Assembly: GCA_003342895.1 (NCBI GenBank)
Contig: PTFA01000042.1
Span: 2,014,932 to 2,078,931 of the forward strand
DNA length: 64,000 nucleotides
Direction: 5' to 3'
DNA from: Casuarius casuarius
Taxonomy: Eukaryota; Chordata; Aves; Casuariiformes; Casuariidae
A model generated the notes under the pieces. That model was given only the letters and a program-made list of their open reading frames with translations. It searched no databases and was not told the origin of the DNA. A program made the position numbers and the translations under genes. Below are positions 22,730 through 35,900 of this stretch, piece after piece (the first letter of the stretch is position 1; every line of letters begins with the position of its first letter).

Positions 22730-24080
22730 AGCCTTCCTCTTGCTGGACTAGGCTGTTAGCTTTTTGGAGGAAGCAGAGCATCCTGGGTGCTAGAGGCAGG
22801 AGGTCAGAGCATTGCTCTGGTAGAGTTGACTGCTTTGGACAGCTCTGTGGAGTATGGAGACGCAGGTACTCAGGGCCTCAGGCTGCGGAGGGTATGCTCC
22901 GAGTCCTGTTGTAGAGACCTTTTCCCAACCGCAGCCCCCTGACTGCTGTTCTCCTCATCAGAAAGCGCAGTGCCACCATGCTTGACCATACCTTCTGCTC
23001 CAGGCCCTGACCCTGGCCAGTTCTGTCTGCCCTTTCCCATGCTGGTACCAGCGTTTGTGTGATCAGGGGATTGTCTCAGCTGCTTTGCAGGGCTAATTTG
23101 CAGCCACATCAGTTCCTTGATCTGCCCCTTGCATGGCCTCACGAAAGCTAGACTTCGCTCAAGGGAAACAGGACGTACTACAATACTCTCCAGCAGCAGC
23201 TTGCACTTCAGGGCTGCATTTTTGGCTGCACTTAAAGCTCAGGGGGAATGGGAAACTGCAGTCTGACTCTGGTATTCCTCTTACATTCACTCTTTTCCTG
23301 TCTAGTCCATCTGTACTGGCCTCCCTCTGACGTGATGGCTCATGTTGTATGTTCCCCTCTTTCTGGACACCTTGTGATGACAATCTGGAGCCAGGCCAGC
23401 CCATCTACTGAGCTTCCCTTCTGCTTGGCTCGAGGCCACATTGACATTCAGCAGAGTAGTTGCTTCAGCAGTAATGGCCAGGATGGAGGGGCTCAGATTG
23501 CTGGACACATCCAGATGATACTTGCCTCCTAGAGAGTCAGACCCACGCACTTGAGGGGAGAAAGGGAGGCAGTGCCAGGGCCCTGTGGGTACTACCAGAC
23601 CTCACTGGCTGGGCTGAAATGGGGCCCTGGGCCATGGGCAGGGGTGAGGGGAGGCCGCCAGGGGAGGTGGTCAGGGACACAAAGGCCTGTCAGTGCCCTC
23701 AGGACCTGGACAGAGAATCACAGGATGTGCATATCGCATCCGCAGTAGGAGAAAGGGCAGTGGAGAGCTGGGAAAGCGGCTCATGACAGCTCCGGCACAG
23801 AGGGGACCACGCACCATAGCTTTGGGGTGATGCTGCTTCCCTGATGGCAAAGCTCCCTGTTTAGAGCTTGCGGACCTGGGCACTCTCTGCGAGTCTGCGT
23901 TTCGTGGCACATGGCAGCAGGCTGACATGCTTTTATTCCCCATCCTTGCTTCCCACCAACATGTGTTCAAGGGGCTCTTCTCATGTTGGAGTGATTTTAT
24001 TTAGGGGAAATCATGCTGGCAGGCGCATATCCATATCTGTCTGTTTACATTTCGAAGCTTCTGCGGCTGTGTCCAAAGTC
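22730..24080. other. GC-rich intergenic segment without a recognised gene
   Basis: Composition is richer in G and C than the flanks, with several G-runs; GGGGTGAGGGGAGG and two further G-runs at about 23640-23675 could form a quadruplex. CpG remains only moderate, so this is not a classic island. Overlapping open frames of 60-99 codons on both strands fit the composition, and none matches a known protein. An exon of a non-coding transcript cannot be excluded. Confidence 0.45.
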
Positions 24081-24128
24081 CACTGAAATCAGTGGGAGTC
24101 TTTCCATTTATTCCAATGAACTCTGATC
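24078..24128 (+). repeat. Fossil repeat fragment
   Basis: CCACTGAAATCAGTGGGAGT, CTTTCCATTTATTCCAATGA and ACTCTGATCA match the word order of an old turtle/bird interspersed repeat, in which a short CACTGAAATCAGTGG inverted repeat is typical. Confidence 0.45.
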
Positions 24129-24584
24129 AGCCTGTATAGCAGCACAGAAAGGAGAGTGAAACACATTTTGCCACCTCCCCACTCCCTTCCTCTCCCCCTC
24201 CTGTGCCCCAGCTTCTCTTCTCCCTCCTCCTCTCCACACTGACACCATCACCACATAAACCAGAAAAGCTTAACAAAGATTCGTGTTATCAGTGACATTT
24301 AAAGCTTCCAGAAATCAGGAGTCTTTGTAATCATGGTCGCAGGCTTTGTAATCCTCCCGTGCCAGTTCTGATTATACAGGTAATGGGGTGCTGTAGAAAA
24401 TGTTATCACTGCCTATTCAGAGTGCTAATCCAGTGACTAGAAAATTAATGATCGTATTACATTTGCTCTCATTTCTATCTATCTAAGGTACTGGAATATC
24501 TTGCTTGCTTTATTGAATTCACTTTCTTGGTTTATGTCCTCTTTCCCCACAGTACATGCAGTGATCCCCCTTCTATAATCACAC

Positions 24585-24695
24585 ACAGAGAAAATGATTT
24601 GGACAAGGTGATGTGGGCAGTCTGTTGCAGGATAGGGAATTGAACACATGTCTCCAAGTCCCAGGCTAGGACAGGGAGGGAAGTTCCCATAGTTT
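24585..24695 (-). mobile_element. MIR-like CORE-SINE relic, antisense
   Basis: AAATGATTTGGACAAGGTGA, GGCAGTCTGTTGCAGGATAG, GGAATTGAACACATGTCTCC and AAGTCCCAGGCTAG follow the reverse-complement order of a MIR/tRNA-SINE. GAATTGAACACATGTCTC corresponds to the B-box-side tRNA-like part. Confidence 0.6.
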
Positions 24696-27198
24696 CCAAC
24701 AAAGCAATGCTTTTTTTAAAAAGGGCCAGAATGGTGGTTTTCAGCCTGAATGTCTGAACTGATCATTACCAAGCAAACAGAGGTAGAAAAGCGGCAGGGA
24801 GAAGATGAAACCATGTATTGCTAGCATTTTTTCATGCTTTGAGTTCTTTGAGAGAACAAGGCTTCTAGCTTAATCCAAGCTATACCTTTAGGTGACACTG
24901 GAGCAACCTAGTGGCTTAAATATGGGGACCAGTGAGACTAACAGTGCTTCTCTTATCTCACCCTTGTGATTCCTCCACTTTATTAGCTCTGGAAATCATT
25001 TTGCCATACTGTGTGTCCTGTTTATAAGCACCGTTAAGGGACAGTGATGTTTTATGTCATGGAAACAGGACTTTTATCTGCCTCAGATGAGTATTTGGAG
25101 CAAAATTTCCCTGGAAAACAAGGTTTACTACATTGTTCCATCCCTTCCACTTTCCAGCTGCACAGGGCCACATTTGTTGCTAGGATTTGGCCCCTCTGCA
25201 TTGTCCTGGTGAGCAGAAGCAGGGAACCTGGTTGCTCTCAGAGCGAAGGCAGCAGCAGGGAAAGCTCCTGGGCTGGCAGAGCGACTCCCTGCCGTCCCCC
25301 TGTTGCAGCCCCTGGCACGGGAACGGAGCCAAGGGGAGCTGGCAGGGAGGAACCAGGATGTGTTGCAACCGGTTACTCTCGGCTGACATCAAGGCCCCCG
25401 GGGGGCTGCCTACGAGCCAGTGCAACTTAAGCAGGCCTGGCCCGGGTTATGAGACATGAAAGTGGCTCAGAGCCACCTTTGTTCCTCCCCTGCTATCCCC
25501 CCGCTGTGCCCAGGAGTGAAGGATCTCAGGGAATTGGGGTGGAAGCAGCTGCTGGCCAAGAACCCGTGGGGAAGAGAGAGACATTTAGAAAGTGATAATT
25601 TTGATCAGCACTGCATATTCCTTACAAGGAGCTGCAAAGACTAATGGCCTATGTGGTATGACACTAAGAAGAGGGTTTTGTTTAACATAGAGAGGAGTGT
25701 ATAAAGCAGCAGACGAAAGCTCTGGAGAGATTGGATTAAATTCAAAAGATCTGACTGGCTGTTTTGAGGAATTCTGTATGGTGCATGTTTGTAAATTGGG
25801 GGGTCCTCAGCTTTGTCTTGGGCTGGGTACAGGCTGAATGAGGGCTGCAGTGACCTGTAGATTACCCTGACCTTATACTATTGTGTTTTATGCTAAAAGT
25901 AGCTTGTTCCCAAGCCATTTCTAAACATCAGTTAGAAGGCTAGTATAGATACATTCAAATTGTTTTATCATGCAAAAATCTTCACACCAGGGTTTCAATT
26001 CTGGAAAGAGCAGTGGCTTTCTGGAGTTAGCAACCTGAGTCATATGAATGCGCCTGTGTCTTCTTCAGAGTTTATTTGTTCACATTATGTTAAGCATGTG
26101 TGTGGGACTGGACATCATGGAGCCATGTAAGGAGTTATTAGATCCTGCCTATCACCAGGATATTAAAACATAAGATAGAGATAGAGTTTAGAAAGACAGA
26201 GGAAATCGTTTCTCCTGATTTCAAACAAGAGGCAGGGACTTACCACAGCTAATTGCTTAAAAAGACTTGATGTATTAACTCAGTCAATGAAATGGTGACA
26301 TTTCTCAACAGTCCATAGCATTGCCTCCAATGAGCATTTATGTTTTTCATAAACAGCTATACTACATTTTTAATCAGTCTGGCAAATGCTTTTATGTTTC
26401 TAAGCTTTTCATTAATGTTTCAGCAAATGTGACATATCTCCAAAAGCAGAGCATTTGCTGCAAGTGTGAGTGTCTCAGAATCCTTTGCTACAGACTGGAG
26501 TTGTGGCTGGAAGGAGCCCATGGTCCCACATGGGCTGGAATGTCTCTGGTGGGAACATTGCATTGCATGAGGAATGTGGAGACTCAGGGGGAGCCACCTT
26601 TGGGCAAACTGAAGGAGCTGAAGTGTCTGAGCTGTTGAACGATGTGGGCAATGTGGGCCAAGTGTCCTTCCTGGAAGGAGGGTGAAACTGGAAGGAGTTT
26701 GCTGGGAGATTATGCAGGTATTGGTGATGCTTGTGAAGAGCACACAGGCAAAAAGAGCATGGATGAGAGAACAGTGGGGGCTTGAAGAGGAGGTCCTTGA
26801 TGTGATAGGAAGTGGGGGAGCAGCAGGGTTGAGTTGAACAGCAGAGACATAATCTCCCAAGAACCGGATGGTATTGGAAGATTTAACTGTGGTCTAGGAT
26901 AGAGCAGTTCATGCATGGCCATGAACGACTGAGATAATGAGGTGGGAGTGAGTGATGAAGGATTATATTCAGCAGGAGGGAAGCAGTTTGATTCCTTCAT
27001 TGCTCATTCCCAAGCGCTGTAATGTTTGGGTGGTATTTCGGTGGCAGGGTTTTTATAAGGGAAGTGTGATGTTGTTTTATGGGGTGCTAGCCAGATCCCA
27101 CTGAGCCATACTTTCAATCTTCAGCCTTCTTAGTCACAGTTTTTTCAACAGAGTATTCGTCTGTTCATAAAGTTGCCAGTGTTTCAATATTATCATTG

Positions 27199-27497
27199 CT
27201 AAGGACTGGCCTACATTTATATATTTTTCCCAGTATAACTGCCTCAGTTAGAAGTGTGGGTTTTCATGGTTTTGTTTTGCTGTTGTTACAAAAGTATAAT
27301 CATAAGTGGGAATGCAGTTACGCCATGACAAAAATCACTTGCAATGGTAAAGGTATCCCACTTAGTGCTTGGGAACAGCTGTACTACTGTAAAGCATGCT
27401 TCACACTGGTGTGTAAAGGATTCATTAGCATTAAGGTTAACAGTACTGGGATGATAAACCACTGCAGAGTTCTAATGTAGAAAAAATTTGGAAATCA
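27199..27497. mobile_element. Fossil DNA transposon/MITE relic
   Basis: The left end TAAGGACTGGCCTACATTTA and the right end TTCTAATGTAGAAAAAATTT share an inverted CTACATT core. Inside, CAGTATAACTGCCTCAGTTA and GTGTGGGTTTTCA near the left, and GCAGTTACGCCATGAC further on, match the pattern of an old palindromic element widespread in turtles and birds. The 94-codon open frame within it is fortuitous. Confidence 0.5.
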
Positions 27498-30400
27498 ATT
27501 TTGGAAAGGCATTACTGAGCCTTCAGAGTGCTTTTTTTGGCTTTGAGTTTGAAGGATCTTTCTCATGGTCTAGAGTTTTTGTCTTTTTTAAGAAAGATTT
27601 TGTAAATACTCCATATATTTCATCTAGACTCACTTTTGAGCACTTTTAGCTTAGTTATTTCCATCATGTACCAACTAGGCATTTAAAAAAAATTCTCATA
27701 CACTTTTCTTGAACTGCAAAGAATCAACAATGTAAATAGTTCAATTTGAAACAGACTTATGTCGTGTTCCCCTTTCCTTCGATATCCTTCCACCAGCCCA
27801 AGATACCTTCATATCGTTAAATAACATGCTAGCTAGTAAGGTCTTCTGGTTATTGCTTCCCTTTGAGGAAAAAACTGAGTTCTGAATCCTCAGAAGCACC
27901 TTTTCCTTATCTGGCTAGCTTTTGATCTGTTATTTTGTGTTCCTGTAGCCAACATAAGCCATGATACAAAACACTTGGAACAAGATTGTCAAGTTGAGGG
28001 CTACTGAAATTGAACCTGTGTGATTTAGAACCCAAGTATCTTTTCAGGGCAGAGGGCTTTAGAGCAACAATAATGCATATGTGAGCAGGAAAAGCATTCA
28101 AGGCAAAGGATGCATTAACTTCTGCAGCAGCATTTTGACTGACATGCTGTGAGAAAGGGTGCATATAGGCTTCTAAGCACCTGCCATGCTAGCTTCACTG
28201 ATGCCAATTGTGGCACAGTCATCCTTATCCAGAAAGGTGCAGTGATACCAGTGATCTTTTCCTGATAGCTGGAGACTCATCACCACAGCTTCAAAAACAG
28301 AGCTACTTGTTGCAAAATATGCCCAAGCTGTCACATTGGAAGTGAGCTACAGATACCAGTGGAGCATTGCTGGTTTGCTCTGACTGAAGGTCTTGCACAT
28401 AGGTTACTTATGCAGTTTACCTGTTCTTGTATTAAAGGTTTTATCCCCTGCTCACAGGGATTTGAGCTGTACTCTGCATCGCAATCTTAGCTGTAGTGGT
28501 CAGTCAGGAACTGTACATCTCCTGGGAGTGTTGACATCTTAAAAAGTTAGTTTACATTCATTGCTGTTCCAAACTGCAGAAAGGAAGCAGGTTGGATTTG
28601 ATACCTGGAGACACTGATTTTGTTAGAGTAAACAGTGGGGTTGCTAGAGTAATTGGACACGTGAAACTTGTCTGTACTGGCACTGCAGCCCTGCCCAGAT
28701 TTCTTTCGTTACCTACAGTCAGGTACTCCATCAGCAAGGTCCAAAAATAGTTCAGATTTCAAATACTTCATTGCCATTAATTCTCAACAGGGCACAGTAT
28801 ATCGTACCTGGATTCCTGCACCAGTCAAGTTCTAAGCAGATTCATCTGGGGATGAATAATGCAATTTGGACTGGACTTTGCCAGCATTCTGGTGGCTCAA
28901 TACATAATTGTATTTGCTCTATAGCTAGAGTTTAAACCAAAGAGTTCGACAGCTCCTATTACTTCGGGGCTAAATTGCAGTGATCAAGATAAAAGGGTAG
29001 CTGCTTGTCAGGATCAAAGTGGCTTTACGCTCCCCCTAACCACAGTCTCCTTGGTTGAAGAATGATCATGTAATCCCATTAATAAAATCATGAGTAGATA
29101 CAAACCTGGTTTTGGGGGTGAGCAGTAAGGCTGGGAGGAGAGGGAAGCGGTGGCTGAGGTTGGATAGCAATGTAAGTCAGTAAGTGAGTCAATGGAAGGA
29201 GGGAGGGGACCTAGGCCCCCAGAAATGTAATGCCAACTCTAAATGTATGAACAAAATATAAGGACAGTATAAAACCGCTAGAATTATTAGCAGAACTAGT
29301 CGGATGGAAACCTGGTCTCCACAGCAGGCCCTGAAATACTCTGGACCTGTGTTACATACCAAAATAAAAGTGACTAAGTACCAGCTTCTAGTTTAGAAAT
29401 GCCATTAAAGCACTTTAAAAAAAGTAAATAAAACCAAGAAACACACATGATCAGTATTAAGCAATTATTAGTAATACTACATGGATCCAGGATTAAAATA
29501 CTTTATTAAATAAAAAGCAAATCAATATTAATACTGAGTGGGAATTAAGTCATCAAATAAATACCAGCTCTAATCAATCCTGAACTAAAGTCTAGGAGGG
29601 GGAATATGACATTTTCCTATAAATTTCAGCTAAATAATTGTGCCAAGCACTTAAATTAATAATTTGAACATGGTTAATTGTTTCATACTCAGTCCAAAGT
29701 GTTATTTTGATCGCCCCCTTGTTTTGATGAAGAGTGTATTTTTAAAATCTGTGTTAGTTGTATGTAGGATAAGCATGCTGCTTTATTTTTACTTTCACAT
29801 TTTAAAAATTAAGAAAGAGATTAGGATGTCCACCTGACCAGCTAAAATAAAAAAAGAAATTGCTCCACGAGCAACAAGAAAAAGGGAAATTGGTCCATGA
29901 GGAAGAAGCCTTGCCTCCTGTGGGTTTGTGCCCTCTCTCTTAACCACTCTTTTCTGAAATTCTGGCTGGGCAAGTGGCTGGCTGTGGGTATGCTGACAGG
30001 TTGGCCATCCCCCGAGCGCTTGTCAGTGGGCTGGGCAGTGCCGTGTGGAGTGCCCAAGGTGCCAGGATCTGCCTGCCTGCTCCTGTGGGAGCACTGGTGC
30101 CTGTGCTCTCCATCAGAAGGTTAAAAGGAAGGCGTAGGAACTTCTCATCTCTTTGAAGCCTCCCCTTCTCAGTCCGTTTTCGCAGAAACAGACCATCAGG
30201 TTGCAGTATTTTTATGAAAACTAATAGTTGGGCAAACACGTAATCGCATTAGCTTTGTGTCCTTGGGAAACTAGGGTAAGGAGGAGAAGAATAAGTAACA
30301 AGATGCTAAAAATATTAGGACAGTGCAAACTCTTCAGTTCTCACAGTCTTCTAGACTCTTGTATAGTGGGGGCTGAAAGTGCAGAGCAGACGCAGTACTG

Positions 30401-32194
30401 TTTTGTTGGTGCAGTGCTTTCCACGAGGAGGGATTTTTTTAGTCAGGAGCAAGGAGTGAGATGATTGATTAGTCAACTACTGAAGGAGCTTTTTTTTTGT
30501 TGATGCAATGACTTTCTTTTTCCCAAATGATAGCTGTTGGTATTCTGAAGCAGCAATATCCCCTCAGATTGCTTGCTGAGCCATAAGACGAGGCTTTTCT
30601 GCCTCACCCTTAGATTCTGTGGGTCACCTTGCACTATTTCCCTTAGGGCCAAGCATCTTTGTCCAATCAAGCTTGAATTAGGTCACTGTTAACTAGTGTC
30701 AACTTGGAGGAGTCTTGCTGAAGCTGACAGTCTAAAAAAAAATTAGGTATTTTCCATGCCACAGAGACTATTGGTCTGAGACCCACCAAAATATCAAAAA
30801 TCCAGATGTATAAGACCAATTCTGATGAAGTTGGCATAGTCTTATCTGGATCAATTGTCTTAACAAGACATTATGTCACCAGTTAGGGGAAAATACAATC
30901 TAAAACCCCCCAAAATAACTAATGGGAAAAACCTTGCATGACAAAGCCAGTCACACAGCATTTGGTCATCAAAAAATAAAAATAAATTCAGACTCATGAT
31001 ATATTTAATCATCTGTATTTATTCCTCTGCTAATCTAAAAACAGGCAAATGTTCTTTTTCTTCTTGGAAACAAGGCAATTCAGGAAAACTTCATATTTTG
31101 GGCAGCTCTTCAAACAGTTTTTTTCCTAAAACTTAAAATTCATTATTCGTTAGGAGGAAACCTACTGGAATTTTTAAAATTTTGAATTTTATATAAGATT
31201 CTTTACCGCACCAACTATATTGAGGACAGCTGATTTCTAGGCTCTCAGAATAGATACCAGAAGCATATACTTGTTGTGTTTTGTCACAGAAGCGGAACTC
31301 AGATTTAATGATAGTCATTTTGACTTGGTCTGAAGAAGACAGACAGAACTGAAGATATGTGGAGGGAGGTAAACCAAGAATGAAGGAGTCAGATGGGAAA
31401 AAGTACACTTAAGCCGTATTAGCTGCCATATTGCCCTAGAAAGGAGTGGCAGCTCTGAAACAGTAGTAGCAAAAAGAGCCCAAGGAGGAAGGGAAAAGGC
31501 AGAGGAATGTTTAATCGTGTTATGCGTATGTGGGGAGCATCTTGCAGATAAAAATACTTTGCTGTGGTGATGTCTGAAGCCCTCAGAAAACTGCTCTGTT
31601 AGGAGAAAAATTAATTAGGCATTCTTGGCCATCAGCTTCTAGGTCTTCTGGACGAAAAAGCCATGGAGGGGAAAAGTCTAGGCAGGAGTACTCCAAAATA
31701 CAGTGTCGAGCCTAACAACTCATGGAGTTTTTCAAGGCCAGTCTGACTTTGAAAGGGAAGGAGAAAAGCAATGCAATGAAAGGGCTGCAAACAGGCTCCG
31801 TAAGTATGTGATGCTGCGAAATCACAAAATGGTCCTGTGGTCCTTCATCACAGCAGTATCCAGAAAACTCAAGAAGTTTTCAATGAGGGGATATTTTTGA
31901 GGAAGGAGATAAAGTAAAGCATTTCAGATGCCTTGGAGTTCTTGAGAGTCTTGAAAATGGTTGCTTGAAGCTTTTTTCTTTTACTAAGTGGATTAGAGAT
32001 TTGGTTGGATTAGGGCCTTTACAAATACCTACAATGTTTGTCTTTCATCTGTGAAATGTTTGCCTGCTTTTAAATAGACTATTCTTATTTGTTCCAGCGT
32101 TGTCATGTTGATGTGAAACTTTGGAAACAAGGAATTCTGCCCTTAATTCAATAAAAGGATTTGGAAACCTGATGCTAAAACTTGCCTCAAATAT

Positions 32195-32220
32195 ACTGGT
32201 ATAAATCCAGAGTAGCAGGA
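32195..32220 (+). repeat. Fossil amniote repeat fragment
   Basis: ACTGGTATAAATCCAGAGTA is a close variant of the core at 6331-6367 (TGTAAACCAGAGTAACTCC). The flanks are too decayed to extend. Confidence 0.4.
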
Positions 32221-32848
32221 CTTTATTTTAGTGCTAGAGAAGCAGCAGGAGACCAGCTCCCTGACAATTTCTGATGTCTGGATGACTTGTTTGTTTGCCT
32301 CATGATAGTTTGTGGTAGTGTAGCTATTATTTTTAAAGCTCAGCCCTGGCCAGAGGGCAGCCGTTCTGTTCCATGAGATGGGGAAACCCAGCAGTGCTTC
32401 CCTGAACAGGAGATGGCTCCTTTGCCCAGCGGGCAGAGGATGGCTGGCAATGGCAGAGGTGAAAAGAGACGTGAGACCTGGCCATCTTTGCTAGTCTGGC
32501 GCCTGTGCGATCAGCAAACAAGAGCAGATCTCGTGAAATTTGTATGTGGCACCGAGTCAAAGGAGTGCAAGGAAAGGTGCAATCCCACCATACCTTTCCC
32601 CTCTGCTTCGCATCAGGGTGCGCTCAGTCCCCAGATGGGAGGCACAAGGCTACTCCTCCATCTGGTTTTCCCTCGCTGAATGGCTTGGGGGGTCCTGTGT
32701 GTGGATATGCCTACACATGCAGAGCTGTTGAGAAGATGCTGCCTGCTCTGTGTCCATAAACAGAGGAGTCATAAAACCTACTCCCTGCCGCTTTGGCTAC
32801 CCTTTGGATGCTGTTAACTGATGAACAATCCCAAGGTGATAACTTGAT

Positions 32849-32953
32849 GATGACAATTTATTGCAGCAATTTATAACTTTAGTGATGTATAATTAACAAC
32901 CTACAGGCAATAGGAGAGTAATGATGAAAATTTACTGCAACCATTTGTCATTT
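32849..32953 (+). repeat. Degenerate direct repeat, 72-bp period
   Basis: The segment at 32849-32880 (ATGATGACAATTTATTGCAG...) recurs at 32921-32953 (ATGATGAAAATTTACTGCAA...), matching at roughly three quarters of positions. It may be an old tandem duplication or part of a conserved AT-rich element. Confidence 0.5.
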
Positions 32954-35900
32954 ATATTGGTGGCCAGAACAAAGTATGCCAAGGCACAAAGACAGGCCAT
33001 GAACTGGGGAGCTCACACTTGCAGGGTGGTCCAGGAGGGGAGGCAGCTGCCAGCTTTGTGGATGAGTTAGCCCCCAGCTCCAAGCGCTAAGTGCTGTGCT
33101 CTTGCCAAGGGCAGGCTGGCCCCATTTCATGCCCTCTCCTGTGAAGGTAAGGCCACTTGGGTTTTACAGGCCTGGTTGTGTACTGGCATGAGGGGGGTGG
33201 TTTCCCACCTCCTCTGAGGCAGAGGTAGATGCTGCCAGTTGGACTGTCAGTATCTAACATTGAATAAACAGAGAAGTGAGGTGGGGAGCAAGGTGGAGCA
33301 CAAGGCTGGCNGAGGTGTGAAAGATGTAGTCGTACAAATGAGAAGTCATGGTAGGCCTTGCCACGTGGGCATAGGTCTGAGGGCGCTGTTCAATGAGAGT
33401 GGCTCAGTTAACCGACTCCAGGCAGTCCCACACAGAGGCTGTCTGTTTTCTCCCCCAGCCCTGCTCCCAGCACCCAGTTTGCACTGCCAAGAGGCGGTAG
33501 CAGAACACAAACCCAGCAAAGATTTTTCTAATGGTTTAGTGAGCTGCACTGGTTCCTCAAGAGGTCGGGTGAGCGCTGAGGTATGGTCTGGAGCAATGAA
33601 GGAAGAAGTGGAGGAGGCAGGAGCAAGACCTCTGCCCGTTTAGGGGGCAGTGAAATGGGAGATTGTATGTGGTGACTTGAGGTGAGACAGGCCTGAGTCT
33701 CCTTCCCAGACATCTGGGGAAGTGGTAGGGTTGTGCCCACTGTGTAGGCAGAGATCTGTTCCAAGGGCATTATTGGCAGTCTTTTTGTAGGGCAGAGACT
33801 AGCTCAATAATGAATGCCTCAGAATAAATCAATGGTGGGACAGCTTCTAGACCTGGTGATTTTCCATCCTCTGCAGCTCCCGGGTAGTAATAGTAGCACA
33901 GGCTGCAGCCTAGCAGGGACAGCAGGGCATACTTCAGCTCCACCTTTGAAAATGCTCAAGGAACTTGCTTGCTTTTGCTTCGTTTCAGGAGTGTGGTCTT
34001 TTTCTTCAAGGCACATCACAGTGGCATTTTACATTTCCTCAGACTGGCTTTTTTGCTTCAGGGAGCTGTAAAGGTCACTACAGGGTTATTCAGATTCCAT
34101 TACTATCTCTTTAACACTGCTCAGTCCTTTGCCATCTGATCTTTTCATATTTGTGATGAAGGAGAGGAATTTTCATTCTGCCTGATGAAGACCACCAGTA
34201 GCTTGCAGTATTTATTCTTGCTCTCCTAAAATCTTTTAAAATAACCGTATTGATTTTTAAAAAAAGAAAATTACAAGGCATAAGGCAATTACTGCATGCT
34301 GAATTATGTGGCATACATCAGTACTGGAGAGATGAAGTACTATGATAGCAGGTGAATCTTAGGTCTGGAATACAATGAAAATTAACCTGCACATAGCATC
34401 TTATAAGCCAATATAAATTAAGGCGATTTATCACTTACATTCTGAGAATCCTGCTTTTCTGGCCGCCACAACCAGAAATAATAAGAAGAGTCCCTGTCCC
34501 AAACACCTTATGGTGGCAATCTATTCATATGACAAGAAAGCAGGTGCAAAAGAGAAATATAAAAGGAGTGAGGCAAGGGATGTGAAAAGATGCTGATCAA
34601 CTCAATTAGAGGTGTCGGCATACTGTCTGCCTGCCCACTGTCAGCTGATTTGTAGACATAAACAATTGTTCAGCTCCCTGTTTTTCCACAGAAGATTCTT
34701 TCGCTACTATTTTCAATAGTTGTCTTTCCTTTTTTTTATTTTTTTGTCAGAACAGGACAGCAATAAACAAGCTGGTATTAGGCGCACATAAGAAGGAAGA
34801 AGAAAAGAAGGAACCAGAAGGTTCATGTCAGAGTAGAGAGTAAACAGGGAAACTGTTTTGTGATCTTGAGAGAAAGATGTCAAACGACAGGCTGAACAGT
34901 TTGGGCAAATGGAGGTGTTATTTTCCATGTCATTTTAATAGCTGATGATTAAATAAGAAGAAAAAGAGGGCAGGAAAGAGTATTTTACTATTAAAAGGGA
35001 TAAGAAGGAAAAATTGTGTGATCTCCTAGGACAGATCACACACCCAGAGCTAAACTCGTCACAACAGAATCAGGTTGATTCATGAGTCTGTGCACTGTGT
35101 GTAATTATACCTTATTTAAAAATAATAAAAATAATGGTCTCAAGGTTCAGCAGTGCTGCTCTTGCAGAGCTGAATCCTGCCCAAATTAGGGAGGAGGAAA
35201 TGCTGCTGGAAGGCCCCGAGTTGCAGAGCTCCTCCTGGCCAAACCAAGATTCCTTGGGATGGTTGAGGCAGCATGTTCTAGAAAGGAAAACACATCCAGG
35301 CCTTCCTCCAACGGCAGCTGTCGTGCTAACAAACCTAATAAACTAGCCACCCCCCAAAACCACATGCCTTGGTAAGCTGTTGCATGAGCTTGCTCACATG
35401 CTGAGCTGGTCCTCTGTGCTAGCACTTTCTTGAGCACGGAGAATCTGATCAGCTATACGGACCGGAAAAAGAGGCCCCCTACATCTGCTGAACAGCACTT
35501 GATGGGATTTAGCCACAAGATGACTTAATTTCTGTGGAAATAGCCTGATTTTTTCCAAAGTTGCTGAGCACCATGCACATCCTACTGAGATCATGGAAGG
35601 GGAAGTTGCAAGTGCTCAGCCTTTCTGAGAATCACTGCGAAGATGTGTGCTCCTGGTGCAATGGCAAAACGGGATGGACTGTGAGGTTCCACATGTCTCA
35701 GATGTATTTTTCATTCTACAGCAAAAATTCAGCTGTAGCTGAAAGGATCCAATGAAATCTTTTCTGATACAGAGACAAAGCGGAGAAACTTCAGCCTGAG
35801 CAGAGAATTGCTCAGAAATGTAGGGATGTGTGATAATGGGATTCAAAAAACAGTTTTGCAGCTTGAAGTGAAACCATTGCTACCCCAGAGACTTGTGTAT

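Larger units (their letters stand above)
24700..32840. other. Intergenic sequence, no gene seen
   Basis: It contains one fossil DNA-transposon-like repeat (27199-27497) and a fragment at 32195-32220. The open frames at 25044-25430, 26420-26860 and 29940-30239 show no similarity I recognise. Part of 29400-29720 is very AT-rich with repeated TAAT words. Confidence 0.5.
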
